Of a stretch of 64,000 nucleotides of DNA, positions 1-10,455 are shown piece by piece; the stretch's first letter is position 1; each line of letters starts with the position of its first letter. The position numbers and the translations under genes are program-made. Where the stretch lies: NCBI GenBank assembly GCA_023313575.1, contig JAJTTP010000004.1:62001-126000 (forward strand), in the 5' to 3' direction. The notes beneath the pieces were generated by a model. It ran no database searches. It saw nothing but the letters and a program-made list of their open reading frames with translations, and had not been told where the DNA came from. The stretch comes from Eutypella sp. D-1. Taxonomy: Eukaryota; Ascomycota; Sordariomycetes; Xylariales; Diatrypaceae.

Positions 1-413
1 GCGATGCTGCCAAGATTGGCAACGATGCCAGAGCGCTGGCGTCTCATTGTCGGCAGCACCGCACGGATCACGTTGAGCTGCCCGAACACGTTGGTGTCGA
101 ACTGTGCCTGCACCTCATCACGGCTACACTCTTCCACGCCGCCGTTCAACACGTAGCCCGCGTTATTGACGAGAACATCAATCCGTCCGCCTGTCTTGAC
201 GAGTATATTTCCAATAGTCTCAGCGAGTGAAGCGTCGCTCGCTGTGACATCAAGGCGCTCTAATATCGCACCCTTAGCTGCCAGGTCATCCAGCTTCGAG
301 GGTTCGCGAGCGGTGGCGACGACGATGTCTCCTTGCTGGAGAGCCTCGGCGGCAATTTCTTGGCCGAAGCCCGACGAGCAGCCGGTAATGAGCCAGACCT
401 TCTTGTCAGACAT
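1..413 (-). CDS. Short-chain dehydrogenase/reductase, 3' end outside window
   Basis: Classical SDR oxidoreductase using NAD(P)H; the substrate cannot be told. The ATG at 413 opens a frame of 137 codons running off the window start. The N-terminus has a beta strand followed by the dinucleotide-binding TGCSSGFG motif (about residues 10-17), then an LDVT acidic strand end near residue 54 and the NNAG motif near residue 88, all at normal SDR spacing. The catalytic YxxxK lies beyond the edge and cannot be checked. The style (VWLITGCSSGFG, then TAREPSKLDDL) is that of the fungal retinol-dehydrogenase-like SDRs that act on small ketones or alcohols. It shares strand with the sugar transporter about 1.8 kb away, so a role in the same sugar or polyol locus is possible but is only inference. 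Confidence 0.9.
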   Translation of the reverse strand, partial: MSDKKVWLITGCSSGFGQEIAAEALQQGDIVVATAREPSKLDDLAAKGAILERLDVTASDASLAETIGNILVKTGGRIDVLVNNAGYVLNGGVEECSRDEVQAQFDTNVFGQLNVIRAVLPTMRRQRSGIVANLGSI

Positions 414-2257
414 TGTTTGGTAGTCTCGGTTGATATTTGAATGGGAATTTTATAATGGGTTCATAGATGGTCAAAAAGCGTGTATCTTGCCTGTATCGAG
501 ATCGAGGATAGACAGATCCTTGATTGTTAAGGGATGAGATAAATGTTGTGTCTTTCCATGATGGCTGAAAGAACCTAATGAATTTATAGGAAATGTAACT
601 TGTTAGATATATTGATCGAAGCGGATTTAGGTATTAGGAGATTCTAACTACGGGGCACGAGAGCAAAAGCTGTGCCAACAAACTGTGGCACAGTTTGTGC
701 TCTCGTGTCCCTCATCTAACCGTGTCGTCGCAGAAGGACGCATAACTCCTTAAGATTCGGCTTTAAAATCTTCGGTGTATCGGAGTTTTGATGGTATGTC
801 CGAAATAGGAGAAAGAAGTGGGCCGAAAGAGAAGGGCCTGCCTTCCCAACTTCCTGAGATTAGGAGTTAAGGTCAGGATTTCAACCATAATTATGAAAAC
901 CAAATGAGTGATACATTAAATCTCCGGCTTACCTGGGTACTCATCTTTTACAACTTTACAATATCTCCGCCATGGGAAGGCCTCAGGATGACGGGCATAT
1001 GGAAACTTTTCGACTCCCATATTGCTGGTGAGAGCAATAGCCTATCTCATGCAAACTCGGAAAACCTTTAGGTACGCCAAGTCTTACCAATCCCTCTTCT
1101 CTACCAATCAAAAACGAGTGCACTCATTCTCACTTGTCCCATCAGTAAGTCAAGTCTATCTCTATTGTACCTGAGGCCTGACGGGCTCCTATCGGATATG
1201 CATAAAGCGACACTCCGTAAGCTATACAGTGTCGATGTGCTGGATGGTGGGTTCGGTGTTAGTGACCATAGGACTAAACGGGTTGTCTCATTACTTCACT
1301 TGATTATTCGATGGCTAGGAATTGCATTATAAGTTACCACGAAGCGGCCTATCACGTTGGCTAACTTTTGTGAACGAATTCGATTGTGTGCTTGAATCTT
1401 ATCTCTCACCTACCGATAAACCCGCCTAAAGCATTGCGCGCTGGTCCGCACCTAAGTTGTGCTTCAGAAGAATATCCTTCAGCAAATAAGCATGCTCCCA
1501 AATCATCATCCTGACCCCATGCTTCCTTCCTCATAAGCATCTACATACCGGGCAGTTCGGGTCTGGGAGGTTGTTCCAGACCGGAACGTTATGATCGCGT
1601 TAGTGGGTGGTCATAGTGACTTCTCCTTTAGCGGGGCCTTTTTTCTGACCGGGAACGGGCCGCGCGGTAACCCCTGTGCGATCGACCAAAACCTCCACAA
1701 TAGCGAAGATCAACCTCGTCGCCGGTGAGTTAACCCGTGCCAATACCGCCGCAGCCACGAGGCTACTTGTATCTACCGCGCCGCGGGCTGCGATGTGAAG
1801 CCTAAGAAGGAATGAGCCCCTCTACTACCGCTTCACTTACCATCCCCTAAGCATTGGCTTCGGTGACACAAGATGGTGGGAAATTCTGATAACCAGCCAG
1901 TCCAAGTAACATGGGCTGCATCGAATTCGGCGCCGAAAACAAGGCGTGTCGATTTATCTTAATAATAGGAGAGGGTTACGGCAGTTCTCCGGTCGCCAAG
2001 TCTCCGACAGTCCAAGGGGGTTCTAAGCTAGCAGTGGGGCGAACGAACAGAGTGCTAATATCGTAAGATAAACTCAAGGGAGCTAACATCATTTTTAAAC
2101 TTATGCTATTAATCATTACATCTAAAAAGACTGGTAAGGCGCTATGTACATTATTTTACATCATGATCATCACAATTTGGCCAGCTTTTCCAGCAGCTAG
2201 CGTGGAATGTGTGGGGTGTTTCGAGAGAAACCTGCTAAGTAAGCCGGCTTCCTGCAA
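414..2257. other. Intergenic, with one long imperfect hairpin
   Basis: This stretch lies upstream of the SDR and downstream of the sugar transporter stop. I see no supported gene. It holds the inverted repeat at 654-710, described separately. Open frames such as the one at 2103-2417 lie antisense to the transporter's last exon and carry no family motif. Confidence 0.6.
654..710. repeat. Imperfect inverted repeat, 23/24-nt arms
   Basis: The left arm (654-676) and right arm (687-710) pair with one gap and two mismatches around a 10-nt loop. The inner part, CTGTGCCA/TGGCACAG (670-677 and 686-693), is perfect. A 19-nt stretch inside it (676-694) reappears in reverse complement at 6034-6052. The shape fits the end or body of a small DNA-transposon relic or a palindromic regulatory site; the sequence alone does not decide. 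Confidence 0.6.
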
Positions 2258-4026
2258 CTACGCACGCGACGCGGCATCCTCGCCGCTCTCCGAGGGGCGG
2301 CCTTCTGGCACCTTCGAGCCGTCCCATTTGGCTGAGTTGATGGGGTTCACATGCAGTATGTGCATGGTGTCGATCTCCTCGAGGCTGCGGTCCTTGGTCT
2401 CCATCATGAAGAAGTAGACGATGAAGATGAGAGCCGCACAGCAGCCAGCGAATACGAGACCGTACCAGTAGTTGATGGCATCGGTGATGAACCGTGTGCT
2501 AATCGTTAAAATTAGTAAATGCTCTTAAGCGGTAGGAGTCATGGGGGTTCGGAGCCTCTTACAAGAATGAGATCATGAAATTCCAGAACCAGTTGCTGGC
2601 AGTCGCCAGAGCCATACACGGGGCCCTGTAGCGCGCAGGGTAGAGCTCGGCGACGACAGCCCACACAAGCGGACCCCAGGTGGTCGCGAAAGCCGCGATG
2701 GCGAGGCAGGAGAAGACGATCAGGACAGAGCCTGCCGCGGGCGTGTTCATGGGGTTGGAAGAGTCCAGCGAGTAGGTGCCGACAAAGGTGTAGATGCTAT
2801 TGGCAAAGTGTTAGCAGGATGCTTGTAACGAAAAGGTTTGTGAGGTTCAAACAATGGCCACTTACAAGAAACAGACCATCATCGACGCAGCGCCAGCAAT
2901 CAACGCCTTTCTCCGACCGACCTTCTGTACGATCCACAGGGCGACGATAGTACAGGCGACGTTAACAGTGCCGAGAATGATTTGGGTGACGTAGGAGTTG
3001 CTAAGGCCGGTAGAGCGGAAGATGGTCGTGCCGTAGTAGAAGAAGAAGTTGGCGCCCGTAAGCTGTTGGCCGGCCTGGAGCACAATTCCCAGGACAGTCC
3101 GGTAGAACATACGCGGACCCGTGAAAATTTCGATCCAGCGAGCCTTTTCGAGATTGCGCTCTTCCTCGACCTTAGCACGGATCTGGGCCATGTCGTTGTT
3201 CACCGAGCGGGATTGCGGGTCTACACCCGCGAGCCTAGCAATGGTGTCGCGCGCTTCTTCCTCCCGACCCTTGTAGTAGGCGTACCGGGGGCTTTCGGGA
3301 AGGAACATAATGCCGCCGCCAAGAATTAAGGACCACAGGAAGCCGAGGCCGTTGGGAATGCGCCACGAGGCGCTGTTAGTCATGTCGGCCGTTCCCCAGT
3401 CGACCATGTAGGAGGTCCAGATACCAAGAGTGATGAAGAGCTGATATGAGGAGACTAGGATACTGCGTATGATCGCGGGGCTGCTCTCGGACTGGTACAT
3501 AGGTACGACGACAGAAAGGGAGCCAATCGAGACACCAGTAACGAGACGGCCGATGGCGAACTGATACCATTTCGTAGTCGAGGAGATTTCGATGATGGTG
3601 CCTACGCAGGCCCAGAGCGCCGACACGCTGATGGCGAGCTTCCGGCCGAGCGAGTCCGCAATCTTTCCGGCCACCAGGGCACCGACAAGGCAGCCCACGG
3701 GGAGAAGACCCACGATGGTTCCTTGCTTAGCAGCGCTGAATGTATATTTGCCGTCCGGTTGTAAGTCGCCAAAGCGTCGTCCGTAGTCCTCCATGTTGAA
3801 ATAACCGGAGATCTGACCGCTGTAGACAGTTCCGTCAGTCATGGTTCGCTTTGGTGCAGTGAAGGGGAAATAAAGGGGAGTCAACGTACCTAACATAGCC
3901 GAACATGAAGCCGCCAATACTGGCGACCACGCCGAGGAGGACTGCAAGAGCTGTAACACGTTGCTCTTGTTTTGCAATACCCGTCGGTGTTTCCACCTGA
4001 TCGGCGTGTCGTTTGAGAAACCCCAT
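2258..4026 (-). CDS. MFS sugar transporter (HXT/SP family), 4 exons
   Basis: Plasma-membrane hexose or related sugar transporter of the major facilitator superfamily. Exons on the minus strand: 4026-3890, 3819-2866, 2796-2563 and 2498-2258, giving 521 residues. Introns of 70, 69 and 64 bases all have GT-AG borders and keep frame. Joining exons 1 and 2 restores the TM1 motif FGYVSGQISG (family usual FGYDTGxISG, so Asp is Val here). Other family signatures are SLGRKLAI after TM2, LPESPRYAYYKGR before the central loop, QQLTGANFFFYYGT in TM7, VGRRKALI, and a METKDRSLEEID tail after TM12. The acidic C-terminus is typical of fungal members. Its substrate is unknown. The long upstream region separates it from the divergent secreted hydrolase at 8338, which could supply the sugar it imports. 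Confidence 0.93.
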
Positions 4027-4599
4027 GCTTGTTTGGTTTCTCTCCTCTCTTGGGAGTGTGTGTTAATACTATAGTAGAATATGTGTCGATAAATATCTGT
4101 GAATAGTGATGCTGTATATGCCTGTCATCAGACTGATGGTTGCAATGTGGAGGAAAAGGGGAAGATACGAGACTTCACGGGGACCCCAAGTGTCTTATAA
4201 GGTTTTCCCCCCGGAATAAAGTTTTTTTAGTTATCGTCGACATGCGCCATGCGCCGCAATGCGCCGGCGAGTACCAGCTGCACACAGCAGCGCGTCATGG
4301 AAACACCATTCTGAGTTTCCCTTAGTGGGTATGCCCGCCGTTCGCCGTGCTCACGAGGTTCTAAAGGCTGGTTAGTGGCCGCCGGGCCACCCACCGCCGA
4401 TGGCCGCCGTGCCATATCGTGGTATATCCTAGGCTGAATCAAGGCTTATGGGGCACAGTATCTACTCTACTGGTAGACTGACGTCGGAGCTGCCCACAAG
4501 GCCGGCTCTACCGGGAGGGCTGGAGGGCCGGTTTCTTGTCGCCACTTCTTATGAAAAACTATGCCGGGCCCACAGTCGACCCACGGAGCCTTCTCATGT

Positions 4600-4611
4600 A
4601 CCGGTACCGGT
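4600..4611. promoter_or_regulatory. Palindrome ACCGGTACCGGT, possible Zn2Cys6 site
   Basis: A perfect 12-nt palindrome containing CCG/CGG triplets, about 575 bases upstream of the transporter ATG, followed by TCCGCGGGAGCGG. Fungal Zn2Cys6 regulators bind paired CGG/CCG triplets, so this may be an activator site for the transporter. The assignment is speculative. Confidence 0.25.
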
Positions 4612-5144
4612 CCGCGGGAGCGGCCGTTTATTAACCATATTCTCCTTAGTCACGGCAGAAATTTACTGACAAGTGTGGCAATATACCGGCCTTTACATTT
4701 CTTCCCTCCTGTTGCGTCGCATTCAAAATCGCAACTGAGAGGGCTCTTCTTGCCTATTGCCGACAATTGTGACGATATCTGATACTTAGGAACGACATAG
4801 CCAAGACAAATCGGAAAGAATAAAACACCGTGGACCTCACCCGTTAGGTTGTCCGAATAAGTACCGATTTCGGTCCTGTTATGGGGAAAGGCCGTTGAAA
4901 AACGGTTCCCTGCAAGTCCCTGCACAGAAGACTAGGATCAACAGTCGGAACTACCACAACAGGGCAGGCCGCCCCGATTAAAATCGTATCAGATCGTCAT
5001 CACACTCGACATACTGTGACATATCGCGCGCAGGTCCGAACATAAAATTCATAAGAACGCGCCATTCCGCGCAGAAGCATGCACCACACGCAGAAAACTT
5101 CCATGCCCAGCATTTGTTATTCTTCACGGGACCTGAGGCGCTAT

Positions 5145-5176
5145 TTTCGCCATTTCGCCGTTTCGCCGTTTCGCCG
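5145..5176. repeat. 8-nt tandem repeat TTTCGCCG, 4 units
   Basis: One TTTCGCCA followed by three TTTCGCCG units in direct succession, in a non-coding stretch. No function is apparent. Confidence 0.8.
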
Positions 5177-6007
5177 TCGTTGATTCTGACCTCACGCTAC
5201 ATAACGTGCGCGTCGCTTCACCAGACGTAGATTTGATACGAGGATGCTGGCAATACAACCAGTTGATCAGGCGTTTCAAGCTTAATAATATGCTAAAACC
5301 TTCGCGAAGGCTTGGCGACGTCAAAGTTTCGGCCAGAACAAACCTCGGGATCCACGTGACCCCATTATTTTCTTACTCGTGTGAACCAACATCTGCATTG
5401 TGTGAATTTGAGTTCACTGACACATTCCCTGTGTTTCGAGTAAACTGGAGGAGGATTTTAATAAATCTCGAACTGTGGCTGTGACCGATAGGTGCCTCCC
5501 ACCAACCGTCTTGCCTGGCTTGCCCGTGCATTGTCGCTCCAGGCATTCTCCGACATGAAAAAGGCAACTTGATAATTATTCATTCGCCAGCTCGCCATTC
5601 AAAGCTATTAAGTGAATTGCTGGTAAGAGCCTCAAATATCTGACATTATCAGATTTTACCAATGCGCTGGTGACCCCCATGTCCCCTATCCGATCTACTA
5701 TCTGGTCCATTTAAGATTTAAGTAGAGAATCTTGCAGCAAAGACCCCACCACGATCACAGCGATCAGTGGACACAGTGGGTATTTATAGAGTGGAGTGCA
5801 ATTGCGACAGCACACATTACGATCCTTAATGAAGTAGGAATCGTTGCTGAGCATCACCAAGAAGACCTCAGACATACACAACCCCATCACGTAGTCATAG
5901 GAAGAACTTCTGCATCCCTGATAATAAGACATGCCTGGACTTGACCCGATCACAATCTTGTTCAATGTAGGTACGAATAGCGCCTCACGAATTTACGATG
6001 CCCCTTA

Positions 6008-6354
6008 TTAGTAATTGGAAAATTTAATCGCTCTGTGCCACAGTTTGTTGGTCGGTGCCACACTAGACAATCCAGCCAGAGCACGAAAAAACGTCACTTG
6101 CCGTGTTAACCCGAAGCCACTTCCCAGTTCTCCATCCACCCACAATGCCGCCGACGAAATGCCTCGAAGATCACGTCGGCCTTGGAATATGGCGCGAGTA
6201 GGAGGCACTGTGAGGGTTTTATAATGCCCGACTCGGCGAAATTTCGTAAAATGTGAGATGCAGATACTTGTATAGGGGAGGAACTATTCCCTGCTTCGTC
6301 TATCAAATAACCATTAGGCCTGGCGATGAGAAGTCGACAAGTCTGTGAATACAT
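6008..6354 (-). pseudogene. Possible relic of an SF1 helicase-like protein
   Basis: An ATG frame from 6354 to 6106 encodes 82 residues with the run SGIIKPSQCLLLAPYSKAD, which resembles the motif-V-proximal strand (IAVITPYxAQ) of Upf1/Dna2-type superfamily 1 helicases. A preceding NGYLIDEAGNSS stretch also matches the usual spacing from that family. The frame stops after WEVASG; the expected downstream DSFQG motif is not seen in any frame, though a second frame (6208-6008) continues open. No Walker A motif is found upstream. I read it as a broken fragment; chance similarity is quite possible. Confidence 0.25.
6034..6052. repeat. Second copy of 19-nt hairpin segment
   Basis: CTGTGCCACAGTTTGTTGG here is the exact reverse complement of 676-694. 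The two copies lie on either side of the sugar transporter, in inverted orientation, about 5.3 kb apart. Confidence 0.7.
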
Positions 6355-8337
6355 AGTAACTAAACTAGAGTACTGTGTAGATTTTTAAACACCAAGTATT
6401 ACGCCTGGTATTCTATGCAGAACACTACGTAACTGCTCTGCTTCCAAGTGCTCTTGAGGCTGACAGTGACAGCGCCATAGACTGCGTGTGTGGCTGCACT
6501 AGTTTTTTAAAAAGGGGGTCACGTCACAGCCATCCGAGTGTTCCGTTGCAGTAGCGCAGTCAACTACCGATATTTTAGAGCTACCTAGGCAGTGAGTTAC
6601 TTAGCTAGGTCGCAAACTGATATACCTAGTATACTAGAGCTAAGTGCTTGAAAGCTTTTTTCTAATTCATATATCCTTCTATTTCCATGGAAACGACCTA
6701 CGCTAATATTGAAAAGCTCCGAGGCATGCTGGCTGGCACAACAATTTGAAAAATGCAGAGAACCTTGGAAACAAAACAACACAGGCGCCTTTCGGAAATT
6801 ATCGGACTTATATAATCATACCCCTCTCCTAATATCACCTAGATCCATCCAGAAGCTTTTATTCAGCGAAGTCCTTCAGTAGGTAATAGTCAATTCAACC
6901 AGCTTCTGTTCCGGGTGATACACTGCAGGCCTACCTTCACCGTAGACCTTAAGTGGCTGTTCAGCATGTTGGCGATGAGCATGGTCAACCCACTCTCGTC
7001 GGAATGGGTGGCTTGCTAGCATTATTGTATTATGCAATGGACTTGACAACTTGCGATGTCGTGCGGCCAGAGAGACGAAGGCTAGCCTTGATAGCATCTG
7101 CATTGACGCCAGATTGACATGACATATTCGAGGATGTAAACGTTTGTGGCTTGCGCAAGCCTTTTTCAGGTGAAGATTGTGCAGACGTCTGGTAGACTCA
7201 CCATCTTATATCCGTGTGTTCCAGCCTAGTTGAAGCACAAAAACGTGAAGATGGCTGCCCTCATAGTTGCCTATACCGGTCGGCCTTCCATGGCTTTAAG
7301 CCTTACATCTGCTGTAATAGAAAGTGATGGCCGAAGCCCCAGCTTGTTACCTACTCACCGTGAGTGCCTACGGCTTTGATATATCCTGGAGTCAAGATGG
7401 AAACCGGAGACCACCCGGTGATCACATAAGCATCATCTATATCGCTCAATTTTGGTTCACAGTACCCGCTGCCCAGGCACATGGATAGATGCTGTCCAGA
7501 AATACAACAGGCCTTACCCCTTCTAACTTGCGTGGACGTCCAGCAATCGTGGATTATTACCCCGCAAATTCCTATCAGTTAACCATGCTTTCGCTTATAG
7601 ACCTCTGTTACCATCTTGGGAAGGTGGCGTTTGCATTGCCGAGAACCTTGATTGGCTCTCCCCCCATATATACTTGGAGCACACCCGGCACATGGCGAAG
7701 CGATGATATGGAGATCGCGGGGTGCAGGAGTGGCTCCTATATCATGTAACTGATATGGCTCAGGTCAAAAGTTGCTGCCGTCTATGGAATCAATTTCGTA
7801 GTGATGTAGCTCATTACTGCTGTGCCCGTCTCAGGATGGCAGCATCGCCGCTATATTCTAGAACTTAGAGGTATCAGGCACGTCATTGCTTGGTTCAGGG
7901 GAACGTGGACTAACAAGTGCAATTGCAAGCGGGCGCGCGACGATATCAGGAAATGCGGAATATCAGTAAAATACATGAACGAAAATTCATCGCGATCCCT
8001 GTTTCTAGCGAGTTGATAGACCTCGTGATGCTACTACTCCAAGACGAATGTGTAGAGCCCAGTATTTCAGTCTGGGCATGGTTAGCTCAGTCACCCCCTC
8101 ACGATTGTTTACTCGGCGTACGCGCCGGACGGCGGCAAAGTCTCTCGGGGCTTCTGCCGAGCAGATCCCACCCGTGCAAGCGAGCCTCGAAGGAGGCAAT
8201 ACAACTCCAAGACGGGGGTATTGCGGGGTCAAAGAGGGGCACATTCTGTTCTTATATCTAGGGACTGCCCTTTACAATGCTGACTTCTACTGAAAAGACT
8301 CAGGAAGCCTAAGGCAGTCTTTAATAATTTCTGCACG

Positions 8338-10455
8338 ATGCATCTCACAACGTGGACGCGCCATGCGATCGTCTGGCCCTTGGCCCTCGCTTGCTACGCA
8401 TCGGCGAGTTTGGAGCCGGGCCAGTGGTGGCGGAAGCCGTTCGGCATGTTCCAGACGAACCTGCGGGAGATCGATGTGGACCTGGACGTGGGTGGAGTGC
8501 TCGACTACCTGGAAGAGTACGGGGCGGCGGCCTGGCTTATCAGCGTGGGCGGTATCCTGGCCAACTACCCGACGGACCTTTCCTTCCAGAGTACGAACCC
8601 TTACCTTTCTAGACGCCCCAGCGGCGACCTGATCGGCGACGCGCTGGATGCTTCTCATGCACGTGGAGTGCGCTTGCTCGCCCGCATGGACTTCTCTAAG
8701 GTGTCGGCGGACATCGCTGATGAGCACCCGGACTGGCTGTACCGGACACCGGAGGGTGCGACACAGAATCACACGGCGGGCCTCGTGTCCGTCTGTCCAT
8801 CTGCTGAGTACTACCAGGAACGCATATTTGACATCCTCGACGAAGTGACGGACCAATACGCCGTCGATGGCTTTTTCGTCAACTGGGCCGGCTTCAACGA
8901 GCATGACTATTTCAAGGTCTATCACGGCGTCTGTCATTGTGACAGCTGCCACAGACGGTGGCGCGAGTACCAAGACAATAGTACCGAAGAAGAGGGGCTG
9001 CCGCTACCCAACGGCCCCGAGGATGAGAACTATTTGGACTGGAAGCAGTTCAGTGACGGGATCATCAAGGACTGGACTGCGCGTGTCGCCGGCTTCGTCG
9101 CGGAGAAGCTGCCCGATGCCGGTCTCATCCTCGGTGACAGCGCCGATATCCGGTTCTTTGAGGCCAATAACGAGGTGGGCCGGGAGCTGTGGCCGCACCT
9201 GACGTCGCAGACTGTAAGCTCGCTAGCGGCATACAGCCCGGAGGTACCCGTGCTCGTAAACGCCGTCACTTTCGTGGATATGCCGTACCGGATGGGCAGC
9301 GAAGAGCCAGCTCAGTACGCACAGTATCTACTGCAGACCATCTCGCGCGGTGGCAACCCCTCATCCTACATCATGGGCATCCCGGGGAAGATCCCATACC
9401 TGGGCCTCGACGTCGGGGCGGAGCTGACAAATTTCCACCGGAAGTGGAAGGACGTTTATGACGGCTTGAGACCCGTCGCCCAGACCGGCCTCGTTCTCCC
9501 CGACAAGACTCAGATCAACGGGACCCAGTACGAGGAAGCCGAATCCGAGTTCCGGGGCCTCTATTCCGCGATGCAGGAGCTCCACGTGCCATTTGATGTT
9601 ATCGCACAGAAGTACGTCGCAGAGATGTCCACGAGCGGCTCCTTGGGTAGATATCAGGTCGTGGTGCTGCCTCATTTGGGCGAGCTGCGGGACGACGACG
9701 TGATCGCTCTGGATGAGTGGGTCGCGGCGGGCGGGCATTTAATCACCACCGGAACGAGCGGTGTGACTGGTGACGGCGAGGTGCAGCTCAAGTCATTGCC
9801 AATCACAAGGCAGAGGGAACTCATTACCGATAGTAAGAAGCTGTGGTCCACCTACTTTGCGCCGACCCAGGATAGGACACAGGAATCATACTACACGGGC
9901 CCCATTGTCCCTATCTACGGCACGTACAGCGTGTTTCAATGGAATGAGGGTGCCGAGGCCAGGTACAAGAGCCTAGATTACGCCCCGTTCGCACCTCCGG
10001 AGTATGCGTACGGCAACGTGCAGGGCGACGAGCGCGGGTCCGGCGCCGGCACCTACGGGAAGGGCAGGGGTGTCGTTATCCCCTTCACGGTTGGGCGCGG
10101 ATACCGCGAGCTAGGCCTGCGGGTGTTCCGTGACTTCTTTGAGACGGTGCTCCGAGGGGACGGCTCCGCAAGGGAGCCGCTCGAGTTCCATGTCGCCGAG
10201 CAGGTTGAGATCACCGTCAATGTCAACAGCCGCAGTCAGACAATCGTGCACCTCAGGAACATCTCTGGTCTACGGAAGCAGAACTTCGGCTCCCACCTAC
10301 CTATTCCCGCCGGGGTTATTAAGATTTCGGGCGGGAACGTCACCGCGCGAGCGCTTCGGGGTGACAGTGTGCTAGAGGTTGTAGATGGGGAAATCCAAAT
10401 ACCTGGAATAGACTTGTTCGAGGTCATAGTTATCGAGGGACTCGAACAGCAATGA
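8338..10455 (+). CDS. Secreted GHL6-type glycoside hydrolase-like protein
   Basis: A single-exon protein of 705 residues. Residues 1-23 form a signal peptide with an ASA-type cleavage site before SLEPGQWW. From about residue 110 to 230 the sequence follows the hypothetical glycosyl hydrolase 6 (GHL6) pattern: a strand with RLLARMDFSK, then HPDWLYRTPEG, a VCPS segment, an acidic VDGFFVNW strand, and a CHCDSC cysteine cluster near residues 198-203. From about residue 384 (GLVLPDKTQ) to 470 (DEWVAAGGHLITTG) it resembles the flavodoxin-like trimerisation domain of GH42 beta-galactosidases. The C-terminus is beta-rich. Candidate catalytic acids are Asp and Glu at the ends of the barrel strands, but none can be fixed by eye. 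The substrate is unknown; extracellular or cell-wall sugar release fits the nearby sugar transporter. Confidence 0.85.
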   Translation: MHLTTWTRHAIVWPLALACYASASLEPGQWWRKPFGMFQTNLREIDVDLDVGGVLDYLEEYGAAAWLISVGGILANYPTDLSFQSTNPYLSRRPSGDLIGDALDASHARGVRLLARMDFSKVSADIADEHPDWLYRTPEGATQNHTAGLVSVCPSAEYYQERIFDILDEVTDQYAVDGFFVNWAGFNEHDYFKVYHGVCHCDSCHRRWREYQDNSTEEEGLPLPNGPEDENYLDWKQFSDGIIKDWTARVAGFVAEKLPDAGLILGDSADIRFFEANNEVGRELWPHLTSQTVSSLAAYSPEVPVLVNAVTFVDMPYRMGSEEPAQYAQYLLQTISRGGNPSSYIMGIPGKIPYLGLDVGAELTNFHRKWKDVYDGLRPVAQTGLVLPDKTQINGTQYEEAESEFRGLYSAMQELHVPFDVIAQKYVAEMSTSGSLGRYQVVVLPHLGELRDDDVIALDEWVAAGGHLITTGTSGVTGDGEVQLKSLPITRQRELITDSKKLWSTYFAPTQDRTQESYYTGPIVPIYGTYSVFQWNEGAEARYKSLDYAPFAPPEYAYGNVQGDERGSGAGTYGKGRGVVIPFTVGRGYRELGLRVFRDFFETVLRGDGSAREPLEFHVAEQVEITVNVNSRSQTIVHLRNISGLRKQNFGSHLPIPAGVIKISGGNVTARALRGDSVLEVVDGEIQIPGIDLFEVIVIEGLEQQ

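Larger units (their letters stand above)
4027..8337. other. Long intergenic region between divergent transporter and hydrolase
   Basis: About 4.3 kb containing the upstream regions of both flanking genes. No intact gene is supported. It holds a perfect 12-nt palindrome ACCGGTACCGGT at 4600-4611, an 8-nt tandem repeat (TTTCGCC[A/G]) of four units at 5145-5176, a copy of the 19-nt hairpin segment at 6034-6052, and a possible helicase-like relic at 6008-6354. Remaining short open frames lack recognisable domains. Confidence 0.55.
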
